Assembly (NCBI GenBank): GCA_020355145.1
Contig: CP070660.1
Span: forward strand, 1,525,061 to 1,534,372
Source: Deltaproteobacteria bacterium
GTDB taxonomy: Bacteria; Desulfobacterota; DSM-4660; Desulfatiglandales; B25-G16
Direction of reading: 5' to 3'
Length of the DNA: 9,312 nucleotides
The translations under genes and the position numbers were made by a program. The notes under the pieces were generated by a model. That model was not told the DNA's origin. It did no database searches and saw nothing but the letters and a program-made list of their open reading frames with translations. Below, piece by piece: positions 1-5,267 of the stretch; position 1 is the stretch's first letter; each line of letters begins with the position of its first letter.

Positions 1-593
1 AGGGGATCCTTTCCCATTAGCTCATACTGCTGCTTAAGGAGATAATATTCCCTTGGCCTTGCCGGTGCCTCCACAAGACCGGTTGTTGAGATAACCGAGG
101 GAATGCCGTATACGCTCGTCCTTGCATGGTATCTCCTGTCTCCCTCCTCCCATGTGGCGAACAAGCGGTTGGTGAGGAATATGTGAACAAACTCAAGGCC
201 CATTTCATCCCGGGCGATAAGCCCTGCAAAGATCCGCTGAAGGTGAAACCCATCATAGAGGACACCAAAGGCCCTTGTTTTACCCAGAAGCCTTCGCTGT
301 TCGTACTGGACCTCGCCATAGCTGGGTTCCTGCCTGGAGGCTATCTTGCATCTCACATCGAGGATCTTTATCGAGGCCAGCTTTTTGGCGCAATGCAGGT
401 AATTCTCATGGCAGGAGACAGGGGAGCTCTCCCTTCTCTCTGCGGGTATCCCGCTGAGTTTTTCCCTTAAGTATTCGGCTATTCCCTCTATATTCAGGTT
501 TTCGGGGGTACCCTCATTGTAGAGGAGGACCTTTTCTATGCGGCGGATTTTCATCATACCCAGGCTGTGTCGGCGCTGTGGCAGCATAACCAT
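1..593 (-). CDS. Partial DUF6775-like putative metallopeptidase (C-terminus outside window)
   Basis: An open frame of 197 codons runs from an ATG at 593 to the left edge without a stop; the C-terminal part is missing. The protein resembles, from memory, the DUF6775 family of putative metallopeptidases: an N-terminal 'MKIRRIEKVLLYNEGTPE' segment, a central 'GVLYDGFHLQRIFAGL' (residues 110-125), 'TNRLFATWEEGDRRYHAR' (141-158) and 'VISTTGLVEAPARPREYY' (167-184). Biochemical function is not established to my knowledge, and I cannot point to a metal site because the C-terminal half lies outside. Other starts are a GTG at 599 and ATGs at 587, 557 and 554. The family usually begins close to 'MKIRR', so 557 or 554 may be correct; none has a strong ribosome site. 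It follows cysK by 19 to 58 bp with no terminator seen, so it is probably co-transcribed with it. The frame is real; the family name is moderately sure. Confidence 0.62.
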   Translation of the reverse strand, partial: MVMLPQRRHSLGMMKIRRIEKVLLYNEGTPENLNIEGIAEYLREKLSGIPAERRESSPVSCHENYLHCAKKLASIKILDVRCKIASRQEPSYGEVQYEQRRLLGKTRAFGVLYDGFHLQRIFAGLIARDEMGLEFVHIFLTNRLFATWEEGDRRYHARTSVYGIPSVISTTGLVEAPARPREYYLLKQQYELMGKDP

Positions 594-612
594 ATTCACC
601 GATAGAAAGGTT

Positions 613-1605
613 TTAGCCTTCTTGAAACAATTCCGTGGAAAGGTACCTTTCCCCTGTATCCGGCAAAACTACAACAATAAGTTTGTTATTATTCTCTTCT
701 CTTTTACCTACCTCAAGTGCTGCCCAGGCGGCCGCCCCAGATGAAATCCCCACCAGTATACCTTCTTCTTTGGCTAACCTCCTGGCAGCCCCTGCAGCCT
801 CGTCATTACTCACCTGAATTACCTCATCTACTAAATCCATCCTTAGGACATCGGGTACAAATCCGGCACCAATGCCTTGAATCTTATGCGGCCCGGGCCT
901 TCCACCGGAAAGGACCGGTGAGTCTTTAGGTTCAACAGCAATGGCCTTAAATCCGGGCTTTCTCTTCTTTATCACATCAGCTATGCCGGTAATTGTCCCT
1001 CCAGTCCCTACACCCGAGACCACAATATCTACCTTGCCATCGGTGTCTCTCCAGATCTCCTCGGCTGTGGTCAGTCGGTGTACCCCTGGATTTGCCGGGT
1101 TTTTAAACTGCTGGGGCATGAAGTAGTTGGGGTTTTCCGCTACCAGTTGCTCGGCTTTTCTGACCGCCCCCGGCATCCCCTCCGCCCCGGGGGTTAGCAC
1201 CAGCTCGGCACCGAAGATCGACATGAGCTGCCTGCGCTCAACAGTCATAGTATCAGGCATGGCAAGGATGAGTTTATATCCCCTAGCAGCGCAGACAAAG
1301 GCCAAGGCAATGCCAGTATTGCCGCTGGTAGGCTCAACGATTACCGTATCCCTATTAATGAGCCCTGTCTGTTCAGCATCGAGGATCATTGAAACCCCAA
1401 TCCTGTCCTTCACATTCCCTATGGGATTAAAGGACTCAAGCTTTGCCACAATCTCTGCCTTCACCCCTCTGGTTATCCGGTTTAATCTGACTAGGGGTGT
1501 GTTTCCGATCAGCTCAGTAGAGTCCTTGGCTATGCCCCTGGTCAGCCTCGGTATCTCTATGTCCTTATACTTAAGCATCTCCACCTTTGGAATTATCTCT
1601 GCCAT
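613..1605 (-). CDS. cysK: Cysteine synthase (O-acetylserine sulfhydrylase), PLP-dependent
   Basis: Catalyses O-acetylserine + sulfide to cysteine + acetate in the cytoplasm. The 330-residue protein is a fold-type II PLP enzyme. The Schiff-base lysine is Lys66 in 'NPIGNVKDRIG', the substrate loop is TSGNTG (93-98), the phosphate-binding glycine loop is GTGGT (200-204), and 'GISSGAA' lies near 287-293. Length is close to the usual 300-330; about 25 extra residues precede the conserved 'ELIGNTPLV', which starts at residue 31. I chose the ATG at 1605 because GGGAGG lies 4 bp upstream; an ATG at 1626 would add seven residues. A sigma70-like promoter sits 37 bp upstream of 1605, so the gene is probably transcribed separately from the HTH gene. 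Its substrate would be made by CysE encoded at 7362-8087, whose C-terminal Ile suggests the two proteins form a cysteine synthase complex. Some relatives use O-phosphoserine or O-acetylhomoserine, so substrate choice is inferred. Confidence 0.95.
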   Translation of the reverse strand: MAEIIPKVEMLKYKDIEIPRLTRGIAKDSTELIGNTPLVRLNRITRGVKAEIVAKLESFNPIGNVKDRIGVSMILDAEQTGLINRDTVIVEPTSGNTGIALAFVCAARGYKLILAMPDTMTVERRQLMSIFGAELVLTPGAEGMPGAVRKAEQLVAENPNYFMPQQFKNPANPGVHRLTTAEEIWRDTDGKVDIVVSGVGTGGTITGIADVIKKRKPGFKAIAVEPKDSPVLSGGRPGPHKIQGIGAGFVPDVLRMDLVDEVIQVSNDEAAGAARRLAKEEGILVGISSGAAAWAALEVGKREENNNKLIVVVLPDTGERYLSTELFQEG

Positions 1606-1641
1606 GTTGCCTCCCTTTAACATCATATGTTATCCATTTAG

Positions 1642-1670
1642 ATTGCATCATCTTGCACAGGCTTAGTCAA
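1642..1670 (-). promoter_or_regulatory. Sigma70-like promoter for cysK
   Basis: Read on the minus strand, TTGACT (1670-1665; 5 of 6 consensus) is followed by exactly 17 bases and then TGCAAT (1647-1642; 4 of 6). It lies upstream of the cysK start at 1605 and downstream of the HTH gene. The match is direct; promoter activity is inferred. Confidence 0.55.
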
Positions 1671-1736
1671 GGTTATATTTGTCCGTTGCCCTTTTGGCCC
1701 ACTTATTCACTTTAAGGCGCGAGATGAATCATCTTT

Positions 1737-2135
1737 TTACGGTAAATGACCTACTTCAGGATTCAGCAATGGCTGAAGCACCTCACAATTCCTGCAAATA
1801 CTCATCTTCTCATTCCAGTCCCTTTGTACGGCTCCTTCACAGATGGTTCCGTTGATAAACCAGCACAAATCACCGGCTCCAAATTCCCACGCTGGGCACC
1901 TTTTCTTGCGTTCGGTGGGGCATTTTTTGATGGTCCAGCAGGACTTATTCCACTTACTGGCCCTTAGTTTCATGGAGACCAAGAAAAGGGCCTGACGCTC
2001 TATATGGCCCGGCACCGTTCGCCATCCCTGCTCATAGCTATGGATAGCCTTTAGAGAGGTGCCCAAAAGTTTGGCCAGCTGTTTCTGTGTCTTGTTCAGT
2101 TTTTTACGGAAGTAGGTGAATTCTTTACTGTTCAT
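1737..2135 (-). CDS. XRE-like HTH regulator with C-terminal cysteine-rich two-CW domain
   Basis: A 132-residue protein. Residues 1-55 form an XRE/Cro-type helix-turn-helix ('LNKTQKQLAKLLGTSLKAIHSYEQG', split by the usual turn). Residues 64-120 hold seven cysteines: C66, C72, C80, C91, C99, C114 and C117. Two are followed by Trp (C66-W67, C91-W92) and the last two form CRNC. This matches, from memory, the 'two-CW' domain found mainly in anaerobes; its ligand is not established, but the spacing suits an Fe-S cluster, zinc or a thiol switch. The start is supported by AGAGGT six bases upstream. The gene has its own promoter with a palindrome between -35 and -10, suggesting autoregulation. Its position between mnmA and cysK makes it a candidate regulator of the sulfur genes, which is inference. 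Fold assignment is firm; role is not. Confidence 0.85.
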   Translation of the reverse strand: MNSKEFTYFRKKLNKTQKQLAKLLGTSLKAIHSYEQGWRTVPGHIERQALFLVSMKLRASKWNKSCWTIKKCPTERKKRCPAWEFGAGDLCWFINGTICEGAVQRDWNEKMSICRNCEVLQPLLNPEVGHLP

Positions 2136-2177
2136 AGGTATACCTCTAGGAACCTGAAAATGAATTTGACCTGATTT

Positions 2178-2206
2178 TAAATACCACGTTGTGGTATATA
2201 TGTCAA
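2178..2206 (-). promoter_or_regulatory. Promoter of the HTH two-CW regulator gene
   Basis: On the minus strand a perfect TTGACA -35 box (2206-2201) is followed by 17 bases and a weak -10, TATTTA (2183-2178; 3 of 6). It lies about 45-70 bp upstream of the HTH start. The 17-base spacer contains nearly all of the palindrome at 2181-2197, the classical layout for a repressor-controlled promoter. It is downstream of the mnmA terminator, so transcription starts afresh here. Confidence 0.6.
2181..2197. promoter_or_regulatory. Palindromic operator candidate
   Basis: ATACCAC-GTT-GTGGTAT is a perfect inverted repeat with 7-bp arms and a 3-bp centre, located between -35 and -10 of the HTH promoter. Size and position are typical of a dimeric XRE-family operator. 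A second perfect palindrome, AGGTATACCT (2136-2145), covers the ribosome site just before the HTH start and shares the GGTAT/ATACC element; it may be a second, weaker site. Binding by the adjacent regulator is inference. Confidence 0.6.
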
Positions 2207-2208
2207 TG

Positions 2209-2233
2209 AAAAAGATGGCTTTTACATGCCATC
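2209..2233 (-). terminator. Rho-independent terminator of mnmA
   Basis: On the minus strand GATGGC (2233-2228), an 8-base loop and GCCATC (2219-2214) are followed at once by TTTTT (2213-2209). The stem begins inside the mnmA stop codon. It separates mnmA from the HTH gene, whose -35 box follows three bases later. Confidence 0.7.
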
Positions 2234-3311
2234 AGCTTTCTGTTCTCTCTATAGTTCCACCGCCTATTACGGTATCATCGGCATAAAATACTACCGCCTG
2301 ACCTGGGGTTATGGCCATCTGCGGGTCTTCGAATTTTACACGGACTTTACCCTTATCCAAGGGGGCTACTACTGCTTCAGCCTCCTTATGATGGTATCTT
2401 ATCTTGGCCTTTACCTCCATGGGTTGTTGCAATTGCCTTATTGCAATCCAGTTTAACTTAGAGGCTATAAGTTCGTCTCCATATACCTCCTCTTTACTGC
2501 CTACTACGATGGCATTCCTCTCCGGGTCAATACCAATGACATACAATGGCTCTCCGGCTGATATTCCCAGTCCTTTGCGCTGCCCAATGGTATAAAACTG
2601 GATTCCTCGGTGCTGTCCAAGAACGTTTCCTCGCCTGTCCAGTATCGGTCCAGACTTTGCCACTGCCTCCACAAGGGTGGAGTAGCCTGTTCCGGTAAAA
2701 TTCTGGCTCTCCGGCTTATCTTCAACACCAAGCCCAAGGGCTCTAGCCATCTTTCTCACCTCTGCCTTGGTATAGCTGCCCAGTGGGAAAAGGGAACGTC
2801 CCAGCTGTTCCTGGGATAGGGAGAAGAGGAAATAAGACTGATCCTTGGCTCTATCTCTAGCCTTTTTGAGTAAATAACGAGGCTTACTCTGATCGTATTC
2901 CACCCGGGCATAGTGACCGGAGGCAGAATAATCAAACTCCAGCCCACTATCTCGAGCCTTTTTAAGTAGGGCATCAAATTTAACCATGCGGTTACACCTG
3001 ATGCAGGGGTTAGGTGTCCTGCCTAATAGATACTCATGACAGAAGTAATCCAGAACCTCAATTCTATATTCTTGCCTTAGGTCAAAGGTATAGAAGGGAA
3101 TCCCCAAAACCTGAGCGACCTTCCGAGCCTCCTCTATATCCTCTTCCTCACCTGGTCCGTAGCAACTATGGCGAGTCCTATCCCCGGGAAGGGCTTCCCT
3201 ATCCCATACTTCCATGGTTATCCCGGTGACCTCATAACCCTTCTCTTTAAGAAGGGCAGCGGCAACGGAAGAGTCCACCCCGCCACTCATGGCTACTACT
3301 ATCTTTGCCAT
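2232..3311 (-). CDS. mnmA: tRNA 2-thiouridine synthase MnmA, variant lacking the second catalytic cysteine
   Basis: Adenylates U34 of Lys/Glu/Gln tRNAs and inserts sulfur (2-thiouridine). The 359-residue protein has the PP-loop SGGVDSS (9-15), the tRNA-contact and thiolase region, 'SGHYARVEYD' (131-140), 'KDQSYFLFSLSQEQL' (156-170) and the C-terminal beta-barrel ('FYTIGQRKGLGI', 239-250). The first catalytic cysteine is within NPCIRCN (101-107; C103 and C106), where the usual form is NPDxxCN. The second catalytic cysteine, normally in DSQxxCF, is absent: here ESQNFTG (201-207) has Thr206 at that place. Another Cys, C50, lies in 'HSCYGPGEEEDIEEA'. The pattern suggests a different sulfur-transfer chemistry, possibly a three-cysteine Fe-S site (C50, C103, C106). 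Start 3311 gives the standard 'MAKIVVAMSGG' N-terminus with GAGGG just upstream; 3347 would add 12 residues. Ends in a clear terminator. Confidence 0.93.
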   Translation of the reverse strand: MAKIVVAMSGGVDSSVAAALLKEKGYEVTGITMEVWDREALPGDRTRHSCYGPGEEEDIEEARKVAQVLGIPFYTFDLRQEYRIEVLDYFCHEYLLGRTPNPCIRCNRMVKFDALLKKARDSGLEFDYSASGHYARVEYDQSKPRYLLKKARDRAKDQSYFLFSLSQEQLGRSLFPLGSYTKAEVRKMARALGLGVEDKPESQNFTGTGYSTLVEAVAKSGPILDRRGNVLGQHRGIQFYTIGQRKGLGISAGEPLYVIGIDPERNAIVVGSKEEVYGDELIASKLNWIAIRQLQQPMEVKAKIRYHHKEAEAVVAPLDKGKVRVKFEDPQMAITPGQAVVFYADDTVIGGGTIERTES

Positions 3312-3347
3312 AGCCCTCTTTTTTCCGTATAACGCCTCATTGAGCAT

Positions 3348-3602
3348 TCCTAGGTCCGCTACATGAACAATTACCCCTATTAGGGCTGCTAGGCCCCATG
3401 ATCAAGCCATTAAGATCACTGCAAAGAAGATTCACACGGTGAGGGATGTGCGTAACAAGAAGGGCGGTTATGGATGGAGCCGATGGGGCTACCAGAAAGG
3501 CCAAGACCCACCCCAATCAAGAAAAGGCCCATGCCGTGAATGGCGATATCTCAATGAATCTCCAAGTGCGATGAAGAACTGGACTGTCGCCCTTCATCTC
3601 CC
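3348..3602 (-). other. Gene-poor gap, possible decayed hydrophobic coding remnant
   Basis: No intact gene or structural RNA is seen between the CoA-binding remnant and mnmA. On the minus strand one short frame reads 'GMGLFLIGVGLGLSGSPIGS' and, one frame over, 'SITALLVTHIPHRVNLL'; joined by a frameshift these look like part of a membrane protein such as a transporter. No start, ribosome site or long open frame supports a living gene. Just before mnmA there is a small palindrome, CCCTATTAGGG (3375-3385), and a weak TTGATC-N17-TAATAG promoter candidate for mnmA (3402-3374). These are weak readings. Confidence 0.25.
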
Positions 3603-3835
3603 CTACTTCTGTAATTTCCGATGCTCCTTGAGTATGCACCTGTCCATGACCACCAGAAGTCCAGCTCCTTTAGCCAAAGATGCTGCCTCCTCGTTTATCA
3701 CTCCTTCCTGCATCCGCACTGCCTTTGCCCCTATATTAATTGCCTCCACAACAATTGGTGCTACCTCTTCAGAGCGCCGGAAGATGTCAACCACATCTAC
3801 TGGCTCGGGGATGGAGCTAAGACGGGGGTATTCAT
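3603..3835 (-). pseudogene. Truncated CoA-binding (YccU-like) protein remnant
   Basis: From about 3830 the minus strand encodes roughly 75 residues that match the C-terminal half of CoA-binding domain proteins of the YccU type: 'YPRLSSIPEPVDVVDIFRRS', then '...AINIGAKAVRMQEGVINEEAA' and 'GAGLLVVMDRCILKEH', ending in a normal stop at 3603. Intact members have about 130-150 residues; the N-terminal Rossmann part with its Gly-rich nucleotide loop is missing, because this frame is closed by a TAA only a few codons upstream, inside thiS. A good ribosome site (AGGAGG, 3848-3843) and an ATG at 3835 exist, but in a different frame; a one-base change in the CCCCC run would connect that ATG to the conserved frame. 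A GTG at 3794 could start a 63-residue product. Most likely a relic directly downstream of thiS. Confidence 0.62.
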
Positions 3836-3838
3836 CTT

Positions 3839-4033
3839 CTATCCTCCTGCTACTATTGGTATCAGCGCTACTTTATCTCCTTTCTTTATCGTCTTTCCCT
3901 GTATCTCGTCTGGGTAAAAAATCTCCCTGCTTAGCTCCAGTAGTATAGGAGTAGAAGAGAGCTTAAGCTCATCCATAAGCTCCTTTATCGTCTTATCTTC
4001 TTTAATCTCTATCTCTTCAATGCCGGCTTTCAT
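3839..4033 (-). CDS. thiS: ThiS/MoaD-like ubiquitin-fold sulfur carrier protein
   Basis: A 64-residue beta-grasp protein ending in 'IPIVAGG' at the stop codon. The free Gly-Gly C-terminus (63-64) is what an E1-like enzyme adenylates and converts to a thiocarboxylate. 'IKEDKTIKELMDELKL' and 'IKKGDKVALIPIVAGG' are typical of the ThiS family. It is slightly short at the N-terminus, and an in-frame TAG just before the ATG rules out extension. It lies 48 bp after thi4, so co-transcription is likely. No ThiF/MoeB activating enzyme and no ThiG/ThiH are in the window, and Thi4 does not need a carrier, so its real partner is unknown: thiazole, tRNA thiolation, cysteine (CysO-like), homocysteine (HcyS-like) or molybdopterin synthesis are all possible. 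Only a weak ribosome site (AGAAG) precedes it. Family is firm, partner is not. Confidence 0.85.
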   Translation of the reverse strand: MKAGIEEIEIKEDKTIKELMDELKLSSTPILLELSREIFYPDEIQGKTIKKGDKVALIPIVAGG

Positions 4034-4081
4034 CTTCTACGCAAACTGTATAAGGTTCACCTATGCTGCCAAAAGAGTCAT

Positions 4082-4861
4082 CTATTTCAATTTCTCCAAG
4101 GCGACTTCAGCTGCTACCTCCCCTGATAGAAGCATTGCCCCAAATGTCGGACCCATCCTTGGTAATCCATAGGTTGTTGATACTGCCATGCCGGCGACAA
4201 TTAGGCCGGAGTGAACCTCATTGGTATGCTCGATGATCAGATCCTCAGACCTCTCTACCCACATTGCACCAAAGCCTTTGGTCTTAATCAGTCCTCTTTC
4301 TTCTAGTTTTCTCACTACCTGGGCATCATGCCCAGTAGCATCAATCAATATTGCCGATTCTATGGCTACAGGATCCACACAGGTTATCTCCCTTGGTAAC
4401 GCCGAGATAGGTGTCCAGTTGATTACCGCCCCACACACCCGTCCATCTTCTTTCAAAACCAGATCATCAAAGACAGTCATATTGGCAAACTTAACTCCAC
4501 TATCACAGGCTGAGGCGATAAGTTTTGAACAGGCATGAGGTCCATCGGCAACGAGTAGTCCCTTGCTAACCTCCTTGTACGGAATGCCAAGCTCATCCAA
4601 GGCCCTCTCCGCTGGATGTCTCACAGTTACCTTATTCATTAAATAGCCCCCGATCCAGAACCCACCGCCGAGGTAGTTGTTCCGCTCTACGATAAGGACC
4701 TTCTTCCCCGCCCTTGCTAAGTTGCGCCCTGCCATTAGCCCGCTTGGACCAGCACCAATAATGATACAGTCGCTTTCCACATATTCCTCAAACTGCTTGG
4801 CGAACTCGGTGACTATGGCACGGGTTACATCCTTTTCCCCTACTGGACTGAACTTTTCCAT
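4082..4861 (-). CDS. thi4: Thi4-type thiamin thiazole synthase with donor-position cysteine
   Basis: Makes ADP-thiazole carboxylate, the thiazole precursor of thiamin, from NAD+, glycine and sulfur; some relatives instead make ribose-1,5-bisphosphate. The 259-residue protein has the dinucleotide fold 'DCIIIGAGPSGLMAGRNLAR' (31-50), an acidic end of beta-2 ('IVER', 57-60), 'LGGGFWIGG' (64-72) and a C-terminal 'YGLPRMGPTFGAMLLSG' (231-247). Cys161 in 'TCVDP' aligns with the yeast Thi4 donor cysteine that gives up its own sulfur; archaeal sulfide-using enzymes carry His there. Asp163 and His178 fit the metal-binding residues. It starts 2 bp after nifU, with GGGAGG inside the end of nifU, so translation is likely coupled. 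NifS/NifU immediately upstream may supply iron-sulfur chemistry or sulfide. Family is firm; self-sacrificing versus catalytic mode is open. Confidence 0.92.
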   Translation of the reverse strand: MEKFSPVGEKDVTRAIVTEFAKQFEEYVESDCIIIGAGPSGLMAGRNLARAGKKVLIVERNNYLGGGFWIGGYLMNKVTVRHPAERALDELGIPYKEVSKGLLVADGPHACSKLIASACDSGVKFANMTVFDDLVLKEDGRVCGAVINWTPISALPREITCVDPVAIESAILIDATGHDAQVVRKLEERGLIKTKGFGAMWVERSEDLIIEHTNEVHSGLIVAGMAVSTTYGLPRMGPTFGAMLLSGEVAAEVALEKLK

Positions 4862-4863
4862 TA

Positions 4864-5256
4864 TTACCTCCCTTTGGACTTATTTAGGTAGTCATCTATC
4901 GCTGATTTAAGCGCCTCCTCAGCAAGGACAGAGCAGTGCATTTTAATTGGAGGCAGTCCACCTAAGGCCTCAGCTACTGCACGATTTGAGATCTCAAGTG
5001 CCTCTTCTACACTCTTCCCCTTTACCATCTCAGTAACCATGGAGCTGGTGGCAATGGCAGCACCGCAGCCAAAGGTCTTGAATTTGGCATCGACAATGGT
5101 GCCATTATTTACCTTGATGTATAGCTCCATGATATCCCCACACACCGGATTTCCCACATGCCCGATGCCATCGGGATTTTCTATCTCCCCCACATTCCTT
5201 GGGTTCTTGAAGTGCTCCATCACCTTTTTGCTATATAACGAGTCCATATCACCCAT
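4864..5256 (-). CDS. nifU: Fe-S cluster assembly scaffold NifU/IscU
   Basis: A 130-residue single-domain scaffold on which Fe-S clusters are built with sulfur from NifS. All three ligand cysteines are present: C39 in 'GNPVCGD', C64 in 'FGCGAAIATSS' and C108 in 'HCSVL', with the conserved Asp41. LPPIKMHCS (101-109) corresponds to the LPPVK chaperone-recognition motif, although no hscA/hscB is in the window. It lacks the ferredoxin-like and Nfu domains of full-length nitrogenase NifU, so it is of the short IscU-like type. The start at 5256 has GGAGGG six bases upstream; an internal Met4 is less likely. It is 11 bp downstream of nifS and 2 bp upstream of thi4, in a tight operon. Confidence 0.95.
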   Translation of the reverse strand: MGDMDSLYSKKVMEHFKNPRNVGEIENPDGIGHVGNPVCGDIMELYIKVNNGTIVDAKFKTFGCGAAIATSSMVTEMVKGKSVEEALEISNRAVAEALGGLPPIKMHCSVLAEEALKSAIDDYLNKSKGR

Positions 5257-5267
5257 ATTTTTCCCTC

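Noticed and set aside
17..319. Minus-strand 100-codon open frame near the left edge
   Set aside because: It overlaps in another frame the longer DUF6775-like reading frame, has no recognisable motifs and is low in conserved character.
1127..1666. Plus-strand 179-codon open frame
   Set aside because: It is antisense to cysK, whose motifs are unambiguous; composition is that of a shadow frame.
1722..1738. AGATGAATCATCT followed by T's, looking like a plus-strand terminator
   Set aside because: There is no plus-strand gene to terminate, and on the minus strand the T-tract is on the wrong side; at most a weak hairpin after the HTH gene.
3490..3600. Possible L,D-transpeptidase remnant on the minus strand ('FIALGDS' and 'IAIHG')
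   Set aside because: The pieces lie in different frames, and the defining SHGC motif is not found; chance resemblance is as likely.
3439..3948. Plus-strand 169-codon open frame across the thiS/CoA-binding region
   Set aside because: It lies opposite recognisable thiS and CoA-binding coding sequence, shows no family resemblance, and its Leu/Ser-rich end mirrors the minus-strand genes.
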